A stretch of 64,000 nucleotides of DNA from PCC-6802 sp943367755. GTDB taxonomy: Bacteria > Cyanobacteriota > Cyanobacteriia > Pseudanabaenales > Pseudanabaenaceae. A program made the position numbers and the translations under genes. The notes beneath the pieces were generated by a model, which searched no databases, was not told the DNA's origin, and saw nothing but the letters and a program-made list of their open reading frames with translations. Positions 34,902 to 43,004 of this stretch are shown here, one piece after another (position 1 is the stretch's first letter; the number at the start of each line of letters is the position of its first letter). The stretch lies in contig CALRKB020000002.1 of NCBI GenBank assembly GCA_943367755.1, positions 62,001 through 126,000 on the forward strand, given 5' to 3'.

Positions 34902-35852
34902 ATGGCAAATTTCACGGTTGAGTGTATTGAGTCTTATGAAGACCCCAAAAACAAGAGCCAGTACAGTCGGTTTGTACTGGAACCTTTAGAGCGAGGTCAG
35001 GCTACTACCGTTGGTAATTCTCTCAGGCGTGTATTGCTATCCAACCTGGAAGGTGCAGCAGTAACCGCCGTGCGCATTGCTGGCGTAAACCATGAGTTTG
35101 CAACGATTCCTGGTGTGCGCGAAGACGTTCTGGATCTGATTCTCAATATGAAGGAGATTGTACTGAAGTCGTACAGCTCCGATCCCCAGATCTGCCGACT
35201 TGTGGCCAGAGGCCCTGGTACAGTTACGGCTGGCGATTTTAATTTGCCATCAGATATTGAAGTAATCAACCCCGATCAGTACGTTGCCACGCTCTGCGAC
35301 GGTGCAACTCTAGAAATGGAGTTCAGAGTTGAAATGGGCAAAGGCTATCGTTCGGTTGAGCGCACCAAGGAAGAGGTTTCTGCAATTGACTTTTTGCAAA
35401 TTGATGCGATTTTCATGCCGGTGCGCAAAGTTAAGTACATGGTTGAGGATGCCCGTGTTGGTAACGCCTCCGCTAGAGATCGCCTGGTAATTGAAATCAC
35501 CACCAATGGCAGCTTGACCCCTCAAGAATCGCTCTCCCAGGCGGCTGATGTTTTAGTCAGTCTGTTTACTCCTCTCCAGGAAATCACTCTAGCCCCGCCG
35601 AAGGAACTACTAGAGGATGATGGAGATGAAACCAAGCAAATCCATATTGAAGAGCTACAGCTTTCGGTTAGAGCCTACAACTGTCTGAAACGAGCTCAGA
35701 TCAATACTGTTGCCGATCTGTTGGACTATACCCAGGATGATCTGCTGGAAATCAAAAATTTTGGGCAAAAGTCTGCTGAAGAGGTAGTGGAAGCGTTAAA
35801 GCGTCACCTTGGTTTGACCCTACCGCAGGAAAAAGCCGCAAAGGTAGTTTGA
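34902..35852 (+). CDS. rpoA: RNA polymerase alpha subunit
   Basis: A 316-residue alpha subunit. The N-terminal domain for dimerisation and assembly includes SRFVLEPLERGQATTVGNSL and RRVLLSNLEGAAVTAVRI; an acidic linker (LEDDGDETKQIHIEELQLS) leads to the C-terminal domain with helix-hairpin-helix AQINTVADLLDYTQDDLLEI and NFGQKSAEEVVEAL, which contacts UP elements and activators. Typical cyanobacterial length. Confidence 0.98.
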   Translation: MANFTVECIESYEDPKNKSQYSRFVLEPLERGQATTVGNSLRRVLLSNLEGAAVTAVRIAGVNHEFATIPGVREDVLDLILNMKEIVLKSYSSDPQICRLVARGPGTVTAGDFNLPSDIEVINPDQYVATLCDGATLEMEFRVEMGKGYRSVERTKEEVSAIDFLQIDAIFMPVRKVKYMVEDARVGNASARDRLVIEITTNGSLTPQESLSQAADVLVSLFTPLQEITLAPPKELLEDDGDETKQIHIEELQLSVRAYNCLKRAQINTVADLLDYTQDDLLEIKNFGQKSAEEVVEALKRHLGLTLPQEKAAKVV

Positions 35853-35914
35853 GGAATTCATTCCTAGACTCGATTGTAAAAGATTCACAATTAGTAAAAA
35901 AGTAAGTAAAACAT

Positions 35915-36265
35915 ATGCGTCACGGTTGTCGTACCCCGCAACTTAGTAAACCCGCCGATCAGCGTAAGGCACTTTTGCGTTCCCTTACCACTGAGCTGAT
36001 CCGTAGAGGTGAGATCAAAACCACCAAAGCTAGAGCCCAAGCAGTTCAAACTACTGCTGACAAGATGATCACCCTTGCTAAAGATGGCTCTCTCCATGCT
36101 CGTCGCCAAGCACTTGGTTATATCTTCGATAAGGATCTCGTGCATGCTCTATTTGAGAACGTGCCGACTCGCTATGGCGATCGCGAAGGTGGTTATACCC
36201 GCATCGTCCGTACGATCCGTCGTCGCGGTGATAATGCCGAAATGGCAGTGATTCAGCTCGTTTAA
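35915..36265 (+). CDS. rplQ: 50S ribosomal protein L17
   Basis: A 116-residue L17 near the tunnel exit. MRHGCRTPQLSKPADQRKAL, SLTTELIRRGEIKTTKARA and TRYGDREGGYTRIVRTIRRR are complete. It follows rpoA by 62 bases and precedes truA by 38. Confidence 0.98.
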   Translation: MRHGCRTPQLSKPADQRKALLRSLTTELIRRGEIKTTKARAQAVQTTADKMITLAKDGSLHARRQALGYIFDKDLVHALFENVPTRYGDREGGYTRIVRTIRRRGDNAEMAVIQLV

Positions 36266-36303
36266 TATTTGTTCTCTTCCGTTATCTTCCATTTAGAAGC
36301 CTC

Positions 36304-37164
36304 ATGATTGCTGTCGTCAATCCGTCTATGCATCGAGTTGCCCTGGTCATTCAGTACTTGGGCACTCGTTTTCATGGTTGGCAAAGACAGTCAAACGGCG
36401 TATCTGTTCAGCAGACGATTGAAGATATTTTGACTGGCATCTGCAAGCACAAGGTGATTTTGCATGGGGCGGGGCGGACTGACACTGGCGTTCATGCTGC
36501 CGCACAGGTAGCTCACTTCGATACTAACAGCCCTGTGCCGAGTGATCGCTGGGCGAAAGTACTAAATGCTTATTTGCCAGATGATATTTCGATCAAAGCT
36601 TCGGCAGCAGTGCCTTTAGATTGGCATGCGAGATTCTCAGCTAGCTGGCGGCGCTATCGCTACACCATATTTACTAATGCCACTCCCAACCTATTTGTGC
36701 GCGACTATAGTTGGCATTATTACCTCGATCCCCTGGATCGAGATCTGATGCAAGCAGCGATCGCACCGATGTTGGGTCATCAACACTTGGCGGCATTTCA
36801 GCGGGCGGGATCGAAGCGACCCCATGCTTGGTTGACTGTACAGGAGGCCCAGTGCTGGCGTGAGGAGGACTTTGTCTACATCGAAATGCAGGCAAGCGGC
36901 TTTCTCTACGGCATGATGCGTTTGTTGGTGGGCATGCTGGTGGAAGTGGGGCGATCGCGTCTCAGCGTTAGTGAGTTCACGCAGATCTGGCAACAACAAC
37001 GCCGTAGCGATGTCAGGTATGCTGCACCACCGCAGGGGTTATGCTTGCTGAGCATCGGCTATCCGCACAATCCTTTTGCTAGCTTAACTAATTCGGCTAG
37101 TTCGGTTGTATCTATACAGAGGCCAGTGGCGAGATTGCCTGGGGAGATAGCCATGCAGATTTGA
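36304..37164 (+). CDS. truA: tRNA pseudouridine synthase A
   Basis: A 286-residue TruA, which makes pseudouridine at tRNA positions 38-40. The catalytic Asp is in GAGRTDTGVHAAAQVAHF, with YLGTRFHGWQRQ near the start and FLYGMMRLLVGMLVEVG near the end. An ATG at 36331 (MHRVALVIQYLG) would give a shorter N terminus closer to family length; I keep the upstream ATG. Short TTGAATAT repeats begin at its stop codon. Confidence 0.95.
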   Translation: MIAVVNPSMHRVALVIQYLGTRFHGWQRQSNGVSVQQTIEDILTGICKHKVILHGAGRTDTGVHAAAQVAHFDTNSPVPSDRWAKVLNAYLPDDISIKASAAVPLDWHARFSASWRRYRYTIFTNATPNLFVRDYSWHYYLDPLDRDLMQAAIAPMLGHQHLAAFQRAGSKRPHAWLTVQEAQCWREEDFVYIEMQASGFLYGMMRLLVGMLVEVGRSRLSVSEFTQIWQQQRRSDVRYAAPPQGLCLLSIGYPHNPFASLTNSASSVVSIQRPVARLPGEIAMQI

Positions 37165-37188
37165 ATATCTTGAATATAACTTGAATAT
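37161..37188. repeat. TTGAATAT repeat at the truA stop codon
   Basis: TTGAATAT occurs at 37161-37168, 37170-37177 and 37181-37188, spaced 9 and 11 bases. The truA stop TGA lies in the first copy. This parallels the repeat at the stop codon of the EthD-like gene near 11.9 kb. Confidence 0.75.
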
Positions 37189-37255
37189 CATCGGCGCTCC
37201 GCAGCTTAATAATCATAAGAACTACTATCTAAATATCTGAAACCCGATCTAGATC

Positions 37256-37723
37256 ATGACTACAACAACCTTCAATCACAACCGTACCTTCTTACCTAAT
37301 GAGAGCGATCGCCAGTGGTATCTCATCGATGCCGCCGATCAGCGCCTTGGCAGACTATCTGTCGAAATTGCCAGAATTTTACGTGGCAAGAACAAGCCCA
37401 CCTACACTCCTCACCTCGATACAGGTGACTTTGTGATTGTGATCAATGCCGAAAAGGTAGCGGTCACCGGCAAGAAAAGCACGCAGAAATTATATCGCCG
37501 CCATTCTGGTCGCCCAGGTGGCATGAAAGAAGAAACCTTCGACAAGCTGATCAAGCGCGTACCCGAACGCATCATCGAACATGCTGTGAAAGGAATGCTG
37601 CCCAAGAATACCCTGGGTCGCCAGTTATTCACAAAGCTGAAGGTATATGCTGGCGAAATCCATCCCCATGAGGCTCAACAGCCACAAGTACTTAAAATCA
37701 ACACTATTCCTGGAGAAAAATAG
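37256..37723 (+). CDS. rplM: 50S ribosomal protein L13
   Basis: A 155-residue L13, an early assembly protein of the large subunit. WYLIDAADQRLGRLSVEIAR, LRGKNKPTYTPHLDTGD and AVKGMLPKNTLGRQLFTKL are complete. rpsI follows after 3 bases, so the two are translated together, as in most bacteria. Confidence 0.98.
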   Translation: MTTTTFNHNRTFLPNESDRQWYLIDAADQRLGRLSVEIARILRGKNKPTYTPHLDTGDFVIVINAEKVAVTGKKSTQKLYRRHSGRPGGMKEETFDKLIKRVPERIIEHAVKGMLPKNTLGRQLFTKLKVYAGEIHPHEAQQPQVLKINTIPGEK

Positions 37724-37726
37724 AAC

Positions 37727-38140
37727 ATGCAAGCCACCGATCAATCTAATCGCGCCGTTTACTGGGGCACGGGTCGTCGTAAAACTGCTGTTGCCAGAGT
37801 GCGCCTAGTTCCTGGTAGCGGTAATGTTGTCATCAATGGCAAGCCTGGCGATCTTTATCTTCAGTTCAACCCCGACCATATCTCTGGTGTTAAAGCTCCC
37901 CTAGAGACTTTGGGACTAGAAAACGAATATGACGTTTTAGTCAATGCCCATGGCGGTGGTGTCACCGGCCAAGCCGATGCAATTAAATTAGGCGTTGCGC
38001 GCGCCCTTTGCGAGTTAGCACCAGAAAATCGCAAGCCCCTCAAAACTGAAGGATATCTTACCCGCGATCCTCGTGCGAAGGAACGTAAGAAGTATGGGTT
38101 GCGCAAAGCCCGTAAGGCTCCTCAATACTCGAAGCGTTAA
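37727..38140 (+). CDS. rpsI: 30S ribosomal protein S9
   Basis: A 137-residue S9, whose basic C-terminal tail reaches the P-site tRNA. YWGTGRRKTAVARVRLVPGS, VNAHGGGVTGQADAIKLGVA and the ending RKAPQYSKR are complete. It is the last gene of the operon; a HIP1-based terminator follows 28 bases later. Confidence 0.98.
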   Translation: MQATDQSNRAVYWGTGRRKTAVARVRLVPGSGNVVINGKPGDLYLQFNPDHISGVKAPLETLGLENEYDVLVNAHGGGVTGQADAIKLGVARALCELAPENRKPLKTEGYLTRDPRAKERKKYGLRKARKAPQYSKR

Positions 38141-38168
38141 TTTTCTTTTTGATGCAACTAAAACTTTA

Positions 38169-38191
38169 AGCCTGCGATCGCAGGCTTTTTT
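38169..38191 (+). terminator. Rho-independent terminator built on a HIP1 palindrome
   Basis: AGCCTGCGATCGCAGGCT (38169-38186) is a perfect palindrome whose centre is GCGATCGC, followed by a run of six T. It ends the ribosomal operon and can also face the minus-strand gene beyond it. Confidence 0.85.
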
Positions 38192-38209
38192 GTAGGTTGA
38201 TCGTAGTGA

Positions 38210-38707
38210 TTACTCGTGATCGAGCATTCCACACTTGTAAAAGTGCATATAGTCTTTTGCTAAGGTTTCTGAGATGTTTGTCGATCTGAGATCTCTCCGC
38301 ATTGCTAGAAAGATATTAGCCAATCCAGTTTCAATTTTCTGTCTAGCCTTTTCATTTTCTTGAATTAATCGCTGGATATCGCCTTCAGCTTCTATCCAAA
38401 AATTATCATAAGACTGCATATATTGAAAAAGCGCAGCTAGCACTTCATCTGAAGCAAATAGCCATCCCTTCTCGATCTCAGCCAGTATGCGACGGCGGTC
38501 TGCATTGGTTCTAGCGAGAATTAGACCAAACAAAGCACCATTCAAGTCTTCATAGAGTTTTTGGCGGCGTTCTACCAACTCCGTTTCCCGTTTGATATTT
38601 TCTTGCCAAGAATACGTTGCTACACCGATCACCCCGGTTAACAAAACACCCATTAAAGAGCCAGCTACAGGCAATAGGGTTTTTAGAGTTTCCAAATCCT
38701 CAAGCAT
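38210..38707 (-). CDS. Hypothetical protein with one membrane helix
   Basis: A 165-residue protein I do not recognise. The N-terminal LLPVAGSLMGVLLTGVIGV is one membrane helix; the rest (about residues 35-160) is charged and helical (ENIKRETELVERRQKLYEDL, RRILAEIEKGWLFASDEV, QRLIQENEKARQKIETGLAN), so it would lie in the cytoplasm. It is convergent to rpsI and divergent from the radical-SAM pair. Confidence 0.6.
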   Translation of the reverse strand: MLEDLETLKTLLPVAGSLMGVLLTGVIGVATYSWQENIKRETELVERRQKLYEDLNGALFGLILARTNADRRRILAEIEKGWLFASDEVLAALFQYMQSYDNFWIEAEGDIQRLIQENEKARQKIETGLANIFLAMRRDLRSTNISETLAKDYMHFYKCGMLDHE

Positions 38708-38838
38708 GAACTACTCCACTATTGAGATATAGCAATCCTAAATCATAGAGCTTTGTTAAACTTCTCGTAAGCTATCCTGTTGATTAGATAGTTGATCGCC
38801 ACGACGATCCTGAGTTTGTGTTGCCAGAGGTCTTGCGC

Positions 38839-40176
38839 ATGAGTTATCTACAGGCAATGCTGGCAGATTCTGCCTATCAAGCCTATACCTACGCCTATCC
38901 CCATAAAACTGCTTATCGACCACTAGAGCAAGCGATCGCCCTCAAGGATGTATGGTCTACCGAGCGTCGCGATGCCCTATTTTTATACGTGCATATACCT
39001 TTTTGTGAAATGCGCTGTGGATTCTGCAACCTATTTACCCAGACTCATCCTCAAAATAATTTTGTCGAACTGTATTTAGCAGCTCTGCAACGTCAGTCGA
39101 TCGGAGTACGGGAAAGTTTAGGTCAGGTGCAATTTGTGCGATTGGCGATCGGCGGTGGTACTCCCACGTTTCTAAATGAGACAGAACTAGATGCCTTGTT
39201 CAACACAATCGAGCAGACGATGGGTGCTGAGCCGCATCAGATTCCCGTTTCCGTTGAAATATCGCCCCAAACTGCGACAGCAGCAAAACTAAACCTACTG
39301 CGATCGCGCGGTACAGACAGAATTAGCATCGGCGTGCAAAGCTTTGTAGAAGCCGAGTCATCTGCTGCTGGCAGACCCCAAAAAGTGGCTGATGTAGAGA
39401 AAGCTCTAGAGCGCATCCGTCAAGCTGGTTTCCCCACCCTAAATATAGATCTGATTTACGGGTTGCCAGACCAAACTCTGACTAGCTGGCTGCGATCGCT
39501 AGAAGCTGCCCTCAGATTTGCACCCGAAGAACTTTACTTATATCCCTTATACGTGAGACCTCTAACTGGCTTGGGACGCTCCCAGAGACAGTGGAACGAT
39601 GATCGCCCCATCTTCTATCGCCAGGCACGCGATCTGCTGCTCGCCCATGGCTATAGCCAGATCTCGATGCGCATGTTTCGCGCTAGTCATGCTCAAGCTG
39701 AAACAGGCTCCATATATTGCTGTCAAGAGGATGGCATGGTGGGCTTGGGATGTGGTGCTAGATCCTACACCCAAGCTTTGCACTATGCCAGTGAATATGC
39801 AGTGGGAGCTAAAGGTATCCAAGATATTCTGTCTGATTATGTGCGCCGACCGACTGATGCCTTTGATTTTGCTGATTACGGGTTCCATTTGAATGCGTCA
39901 GAGCAACGGCGACGCTATGTACTGCAATCTCTACTTCAACACACAGGATTATCGCTTCAAAACTATAATCAGCGCTTTGGCCGCGATGTATTTATAGACT
40001 TTCCCGAACTATCTGAATTGGAAATGTTGGAATTGGCAGTGCGCGATCGCTCAGGATTACAAGTGTCGCAAGTGTTGCAATTAACCGCGACGGGCATGGA
40101 GCACTCCGATACCATTGGACCCTGGCTATACTCGGATAAAGTCAAGCATCTGATGGAGACGTATTCGTGGCATTAA
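38839..40176 (+). CDS. Radical SAM protein, STM4012-like
   Basis: A 445-residue radical SAM enzyme of the HemN-like STM4012 group. The iron-sulfur motif is VHIPFCEMRCGFCNLF (C-x3-C-x2-C), then IGGGTPTFLNETEL and IGVQSFVEAESSAAGRPQK and INIDLIYGLP-like LNIDLIYGLPDQT complete the barrel. A C-terminal HemN-like region follows. True HemN/HemW roles are not implied. I prefer the ATG at 38839 (AGAGG 8 bases upstream) to a GTG at 38818. The next gene overlaps it by 10 bases. Function of the group is unknown to me. Confidence 0.8.
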   Translation: MSYLQAMLADSAYQAYTYAYPHKTAYRPLEQAIALKDVWSTERRDALFLYVHIPFCEMRCGFCNLFTQTHPQNNFVELYLAALQRQSIGVRESLGQVQFVRLAIGGGTPTFLNETELDALFNTIEQTMGAEPHQIPVSVEISPQTATAAKLNLLRSRGTDRISIGVQSFVEAESSAAGRPQKVADVEKALERIRQAGFPTLNIDLIYGLPDQTLTSWLRSLEAALRFAPEELYLYPLYVRPLTGLGRSQRQWNDDRPIFYRQARDLLLAHGYSQISMRMFRASHAQAETGSIYCCQEDGMVGLGCGARSYTQALHYASEYAVGAKGIQDILSDYVRRPTDAFDFADYGFHLNASEQRRRYVLQSLLQHTGLSLQNYNQRFGRDVFIDFPELSELEMLELAVRDRSGLQVSQVLQLTATGMEHSDTIGPWLYSDKVKHLMETYSWH

Positions 40177-41027
40177 ACCTTTCCATTCTCTATCGCGGCC
40201 CCCTCTCCAGTTGCAACTATGGCTGCGAGTATTGTCCCTTTGCCAAACGCTCTGAAACTGCGGCCCAACTAGTTGCGGATCGCAAGGCGCTGGAACGCTT
40301 TGTCAATTGGGTTGCCACCCGTCACGCTGACCAGATCGGTATTTTGTTTACCCCCTGGGGTGAAGCTTTAATTCATTCCTGGTACCAGCAAGCAATAGCT
40401 CAACTTTCTCATCTGCCCCAAGTTATGAAGGTGGCAATTCAAACCAATCTCTCCTGTCATTTGGATTGGGTAGAACGATGTGATAAACAGAAGTTGGGTT
40501 TATGGACTACTTATCACCCCAAAGAGGTCGATCGCGATCGCTTTGTGAATCAGTGTTGGGAACTAGATCGGCGTGGCGTGCGCTTTAGCGTTGGAATTGT
40601 GGGATTAAAAGAGCATCTAGCAGAAGCCCAAGTCCTACGCCAGGAGCTGCCTCCTCATATCTATTTGTGGGTGAATGCCTATAAACGCCAACCCAATTAC
40701 TATTCGTCGTCAGAAATAGAACACTTCGAGGCGATCGATCCACTGTTCCCAATCAATAACCAGATCTATCTCAGTCTAGGTAAATCCTGCCGTGCTGGTG
40801 ATTCAGCGATCACAGTTGATGGCGATGGTACGATGAGGCGCTGTCATTTTATCCCTAATGCGATCGGCAATATCTATGCACCAGATTTCGAGCAAAATTT
40901 GATTCCATCTCCCTGCACCAATCAGACTTGCCGCTGTCACATTGGCTATGTCCACATGCCTGAACTGGGATTATATGAAGTGTTCGGTGCTGGCGTTTTA
41001 GAACGGATTCCAGAAAAGATTCGCTAA
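40167..41027 (+). CDS. Radical SAM protein, STM4011-like
   Basis: A 286-residue radical SAM enzyme of the STM4011 group. The cluster motif is SSCNYGCEYCPFAKRSE. The C-terminal part has further cysteines (KSCRAGD, MRRCHFI, SPCTNQTCRC) consistent with a second iron-sulfur site as in SPASM/twitch enzymes. It starts 10 bases inside the STM4012-like gene. In Salmonella these families sit in one cluster (STM4011-STM4015) with other proteins; here only the two enzymes are found. Substrate unknown. Confidence 0.8.
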   Translation: MALNLSILYRGPLSSCNYGCEYCPFAKRSETAAQLVADRKALERFVNWVATRHADQIGILFTPWGEALIHSWYQQAIAQLSHLPQVMKVAIQTNLSCHLDWVERCDKQKLGLWTTYHPKEVDRDRFVNQCWELDRRGVRFSVGIVGLKEHLAEAQVLRQELPPHIYLWVNAYKRQPNYYSSSEIEHFEAIDPLFPINNQIYLSLGKSCRAGDSAITVDGDGTMRRCHFIPNAIGNIYAPDFEQNLIPSPCTNQTCRCHIGYVHMPELGLYEVFGAGVLERIPEKIR

Positions 41028-41028
41028 G

Positions 41029-41106
41029 CTATTCTGCTTCAGAAATACCAAGCGTTCTCAACTGTGCCAATAACAACTCCACCTGTCTTTGCGCCTCGTC
41101 TGACTG
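41029..41106 (-). pseudogene. Tail remnant of a second Uma2-like gene
   Basis: The minus strand reads QSDEAQRQVELLLAQLRTL then GISEAE and TAG (41029-41031), preceded at once by an in-frame TAA. This is the coiled-coil ending typical of Uma2 proteins. The body is missing; the intact Uma2 gene next to it has a similar ending (LAERLRAMGINPDAE). Confidence 0.55.
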
Positions 41107-41166
41107 TTACTGATTGATGCGGGCTTAGCGTGCAGGATTCCCCAGTCATAATGCTTTTAGTATCAC

Positions 41167-42003
41167 CTAAGGGGCACCGGACGGTTCTGCATCAGGATTG
41201 ATGCCCATTGCCCGCAGCCGTTCAGCAAGCCGCTCTGCCCGCTGTTTTTCAGCGTCTGCCCGTTGTCGTTCAGCATCTGCCCGCTGTTGCGCCATATCCT
41301 GACCCTCTGCACCCGTGGGAATAACCTGGCCATCGCGATCGCACCAGCGCAACCATAACCTTGTCACTTCTTCTTCAAACTGCCCTTCCCATAGGGTTAG
41401 TCCTAGTCCAATTCTCTCTAACCAGACGGATTGTCCCAATGTAACAATTCCTTGGGGTGGGGTAAGTTCTACATGGCCAAGGGAGGAGATCGCCCACACG
41501 CGCATCAGAGATCCATTCATCTCATGTTGACCCTGAATCTGCTGCAGTGGGTCAAACACTATGTAGTAAGGGACACCAATTTGAGCGTAGATATCCTTCT
41601 TACAAACTGTTTTGCCTTTCTGTTGTGATTTTTTACTTAGTGTTAACTCGTCGCCTTCTGCATTGGAGACGATTTCAATACACACCTCCGGAACCTTCCC
41701 AAACTCCCACACAAAGTAAGAACGATTGCGCCTTTGAGACAGGTCTTCAGGACGCTGTACGCCTAAACTCAGCAGGACATCTGGAACAATGGGATCTCCC
41801 TTAAGTTTATAGAACAACCCAACATTTGCATCTGCAATAAACGGCAAGGGTAATGTCTTAGAACTGTAAAGCTGATCGACAAGCAAGCGTTGTTGCTGTG
41901 CCGATTGGAAATTATCCACTGGGGTGTCGTCCTCAATGACAAGATGGCTAATGTCAAGCTCAGTGATGATTTCTTCAGTGTCTAGAAGCTGCTGTGAAGT
42001 CAT
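41167..42003 (-). CDS. Uma2 family (DUF820) nuclease-like protein
   Basis: A 278-residue Uma2/DUF820 protein, a PD-(D/E)XK-fold family much expanded in cyanobacteria. DPIVPDVLLSLGV and KVPEVCIEIVSNAEGDELTL then SKK hold the acidic and Lys residues of the fold, and YAQIGVPYYIVFDP follows. The C-terminal stretch (about 235-270) is a charged coiled coil of repeated QRADAE units. Biological role of the family is not settled; nuclease activity is inferred from the fold. Confidence 0.85.
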   Translation of the reverse strand: MTSQQLLDTEEIITELDISHLVIEDDTPVDNFQSAQQQRLLVDQLYSSKTLPLPFIADANVGLFYKLKGDPIVPDVLLSLGVQRPEDLSQRRNRSYFVWEFGKVPEVCIEIVSNAEGDELTLSKKSQQKGKTVCKKDIYAQIGVPYYIVFDPLQQIQGQHEMNGSLMRVWAISSLGHVELTPPQGIVTLGQSVWLERIGLGLTLWEGQFEEEVTRLWLRWCDRDGQVIPTGAEGQDMAQQRADAERQRADAEKQRAERLAERLRAMGINPDAEPSGAP

Positions 42004-42112
42004 AGGCTGCGCCAGAACAACGAATCCTTACTATTGTAGCTGTTGTTCGTTATCAGTAGGCTGTAAAAGCGTCCTGGCTACCCAACTTGTATTATACGCA
42101 TCTGAGATCGCA

Positions 42113-42141
42113 AAGAGGGGGTAGGTTACCTACCCCCTCTT
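42113..42141 (-). terminator. Strong hairpin downstream of the HU gene
   Basis: AAGAGGGGGTAGG (42113-42125) and CCTACCCCCTCTT (42129-42141) form a perfect 13-base stem with loop TTA. Only a short T-rich CTCTTTG follows on the minus strand. It lies 43 bases after the HU gene and would end its transcript. Confidence 0.75.
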
Positions 42142-42183
42142 CTCTTGACTAAGCTAAGAGTCAATAAGAATCAAATTAAACGA

Positions 42184-42468
42184 CTAATCGTTTGGGGGGC
42201 TGACCCTTTCTTTAAATGACTTGCCAGCCGAAAATGCAGGCACCGTAGTGGCAGGGATGTCCATTTTGTCACCAGTTTTAGGATTGCGACCCTCCCGTGC
42301 CTTGCGATCTCTGGGTTCAAAAGAACCAAAGCCAACCAAAGTTACCTTATTACCTGTGGAAACAGTGTCAACAATTACTTCCAAAGTAGCAGTCAGCACT
42401 TCATCTGCCTGCTTCTTATTCACGCCAGCCTTTTTGGCGATCGCATCAACTAATTCACCTTTATTCAT
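42184..42468 (-). CDS. hup: HU-family DNA-binding protein
   Basis: A 94-residue HU protein, a dimeric nucleoid protein that bends DNA. MNKGELVDAIAKKAGVNKKQ and VGFGSFEPRDRKAREGRNPK then TGDKMDIPATTVPAFSAGK are complete; the DNA-binding arm with its Pro is present. GGAAGG precedes the ATG by 4 bases. A candidate promoter lies so close that the transcript would have almost no leader. Confidence 0.97.
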   Translation of the reverse strand: MNKGELVDAIAKKAGVNKKQADEVLTATLEVIVDTVSTGNKVTLVGFGSFEPRDRKAREGRNPKTGDKMDIPATTVPAFSAGKSFKERVSPPND

Positions 42469-42478
42469 ATTGCCTTCC

Positions 42479-42507
42479 GTAATAGTGATTCAAGAGTTTA
42501 TTGTCAA
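42479..42507 (-). promoter_or_regulatory. Candidate promoter of the HU gene
   Basis: On the minus strand TTGACA (42507-42502), a 17-base spacer and TATTAC (42484-42479) read towards the HU start at 42468. A start point about 7 bases after the -10 would leave only about 4-5 bases before the ATG and cut off the ribosome-binding site, so the promoter may be fortuitous or the mRNA nearly leaderless. Confidence 0.45.
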
Positions 42508-43004
42508 AATACCCGTTCTAGCTTGATTTTTCGCAAAAAGAAGCTAAAAACGACCTAGATGCAACACCTGATTATTGGGCTGCCAGAGACTAGTTAGTGG
42601 AAAATCAAATCTATAGTTGTGAAACTCCTATAGCATCTGACTTTCAAGGATTTATTCTAATAGTAACTTGCCATTTGTGCATAGATGAAAACTTTAAGTT
42701 ATGTGGACTTCAGCCCTTTTTTAATAGCGTTTGGCAAACAATTCTTATTTTTTTAATTTTGAGGGCAAGGCAAATTTCCCCACCCATACAAGCGTCAAGG
42801 GTTAGAACCATTGCCCGGTAAGGATTTCAGTGTTTTGGCGATAATTGTAGCGATCGCACTTCTTGCCTTGGATGGCTCTGAGCATCAGGTTTTTGCTTAA
42901 GAAAAGTTTTTCTAAAAAGTCTTTAAGATTTGTCACAAACAAAAAGTCTTATGCTGGAGTAAACCAATTCGTTGCAATACTCACCACTAGGTAATTAACC
43001 ATCC
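42508..43004. other. Gene-free region upstream of hisG
   Basis: No gene or RNA is recognised here. A direct repeat AAAAAGTCTT occurs at 42914-42923 and 42941-42950 (27 bases apart), about 55-90 bases upstream of hisG, and could be an operator or promoter element. One HIP1-like GCGATCGC lies near 42850. Confidence 0.5.

Noticed and set aside
42597..42821. Open frame of 74 residues upstream of hisG
   Set aside because: No ribosome-binding site, composition unlike nearby genes, no recognisable motif.
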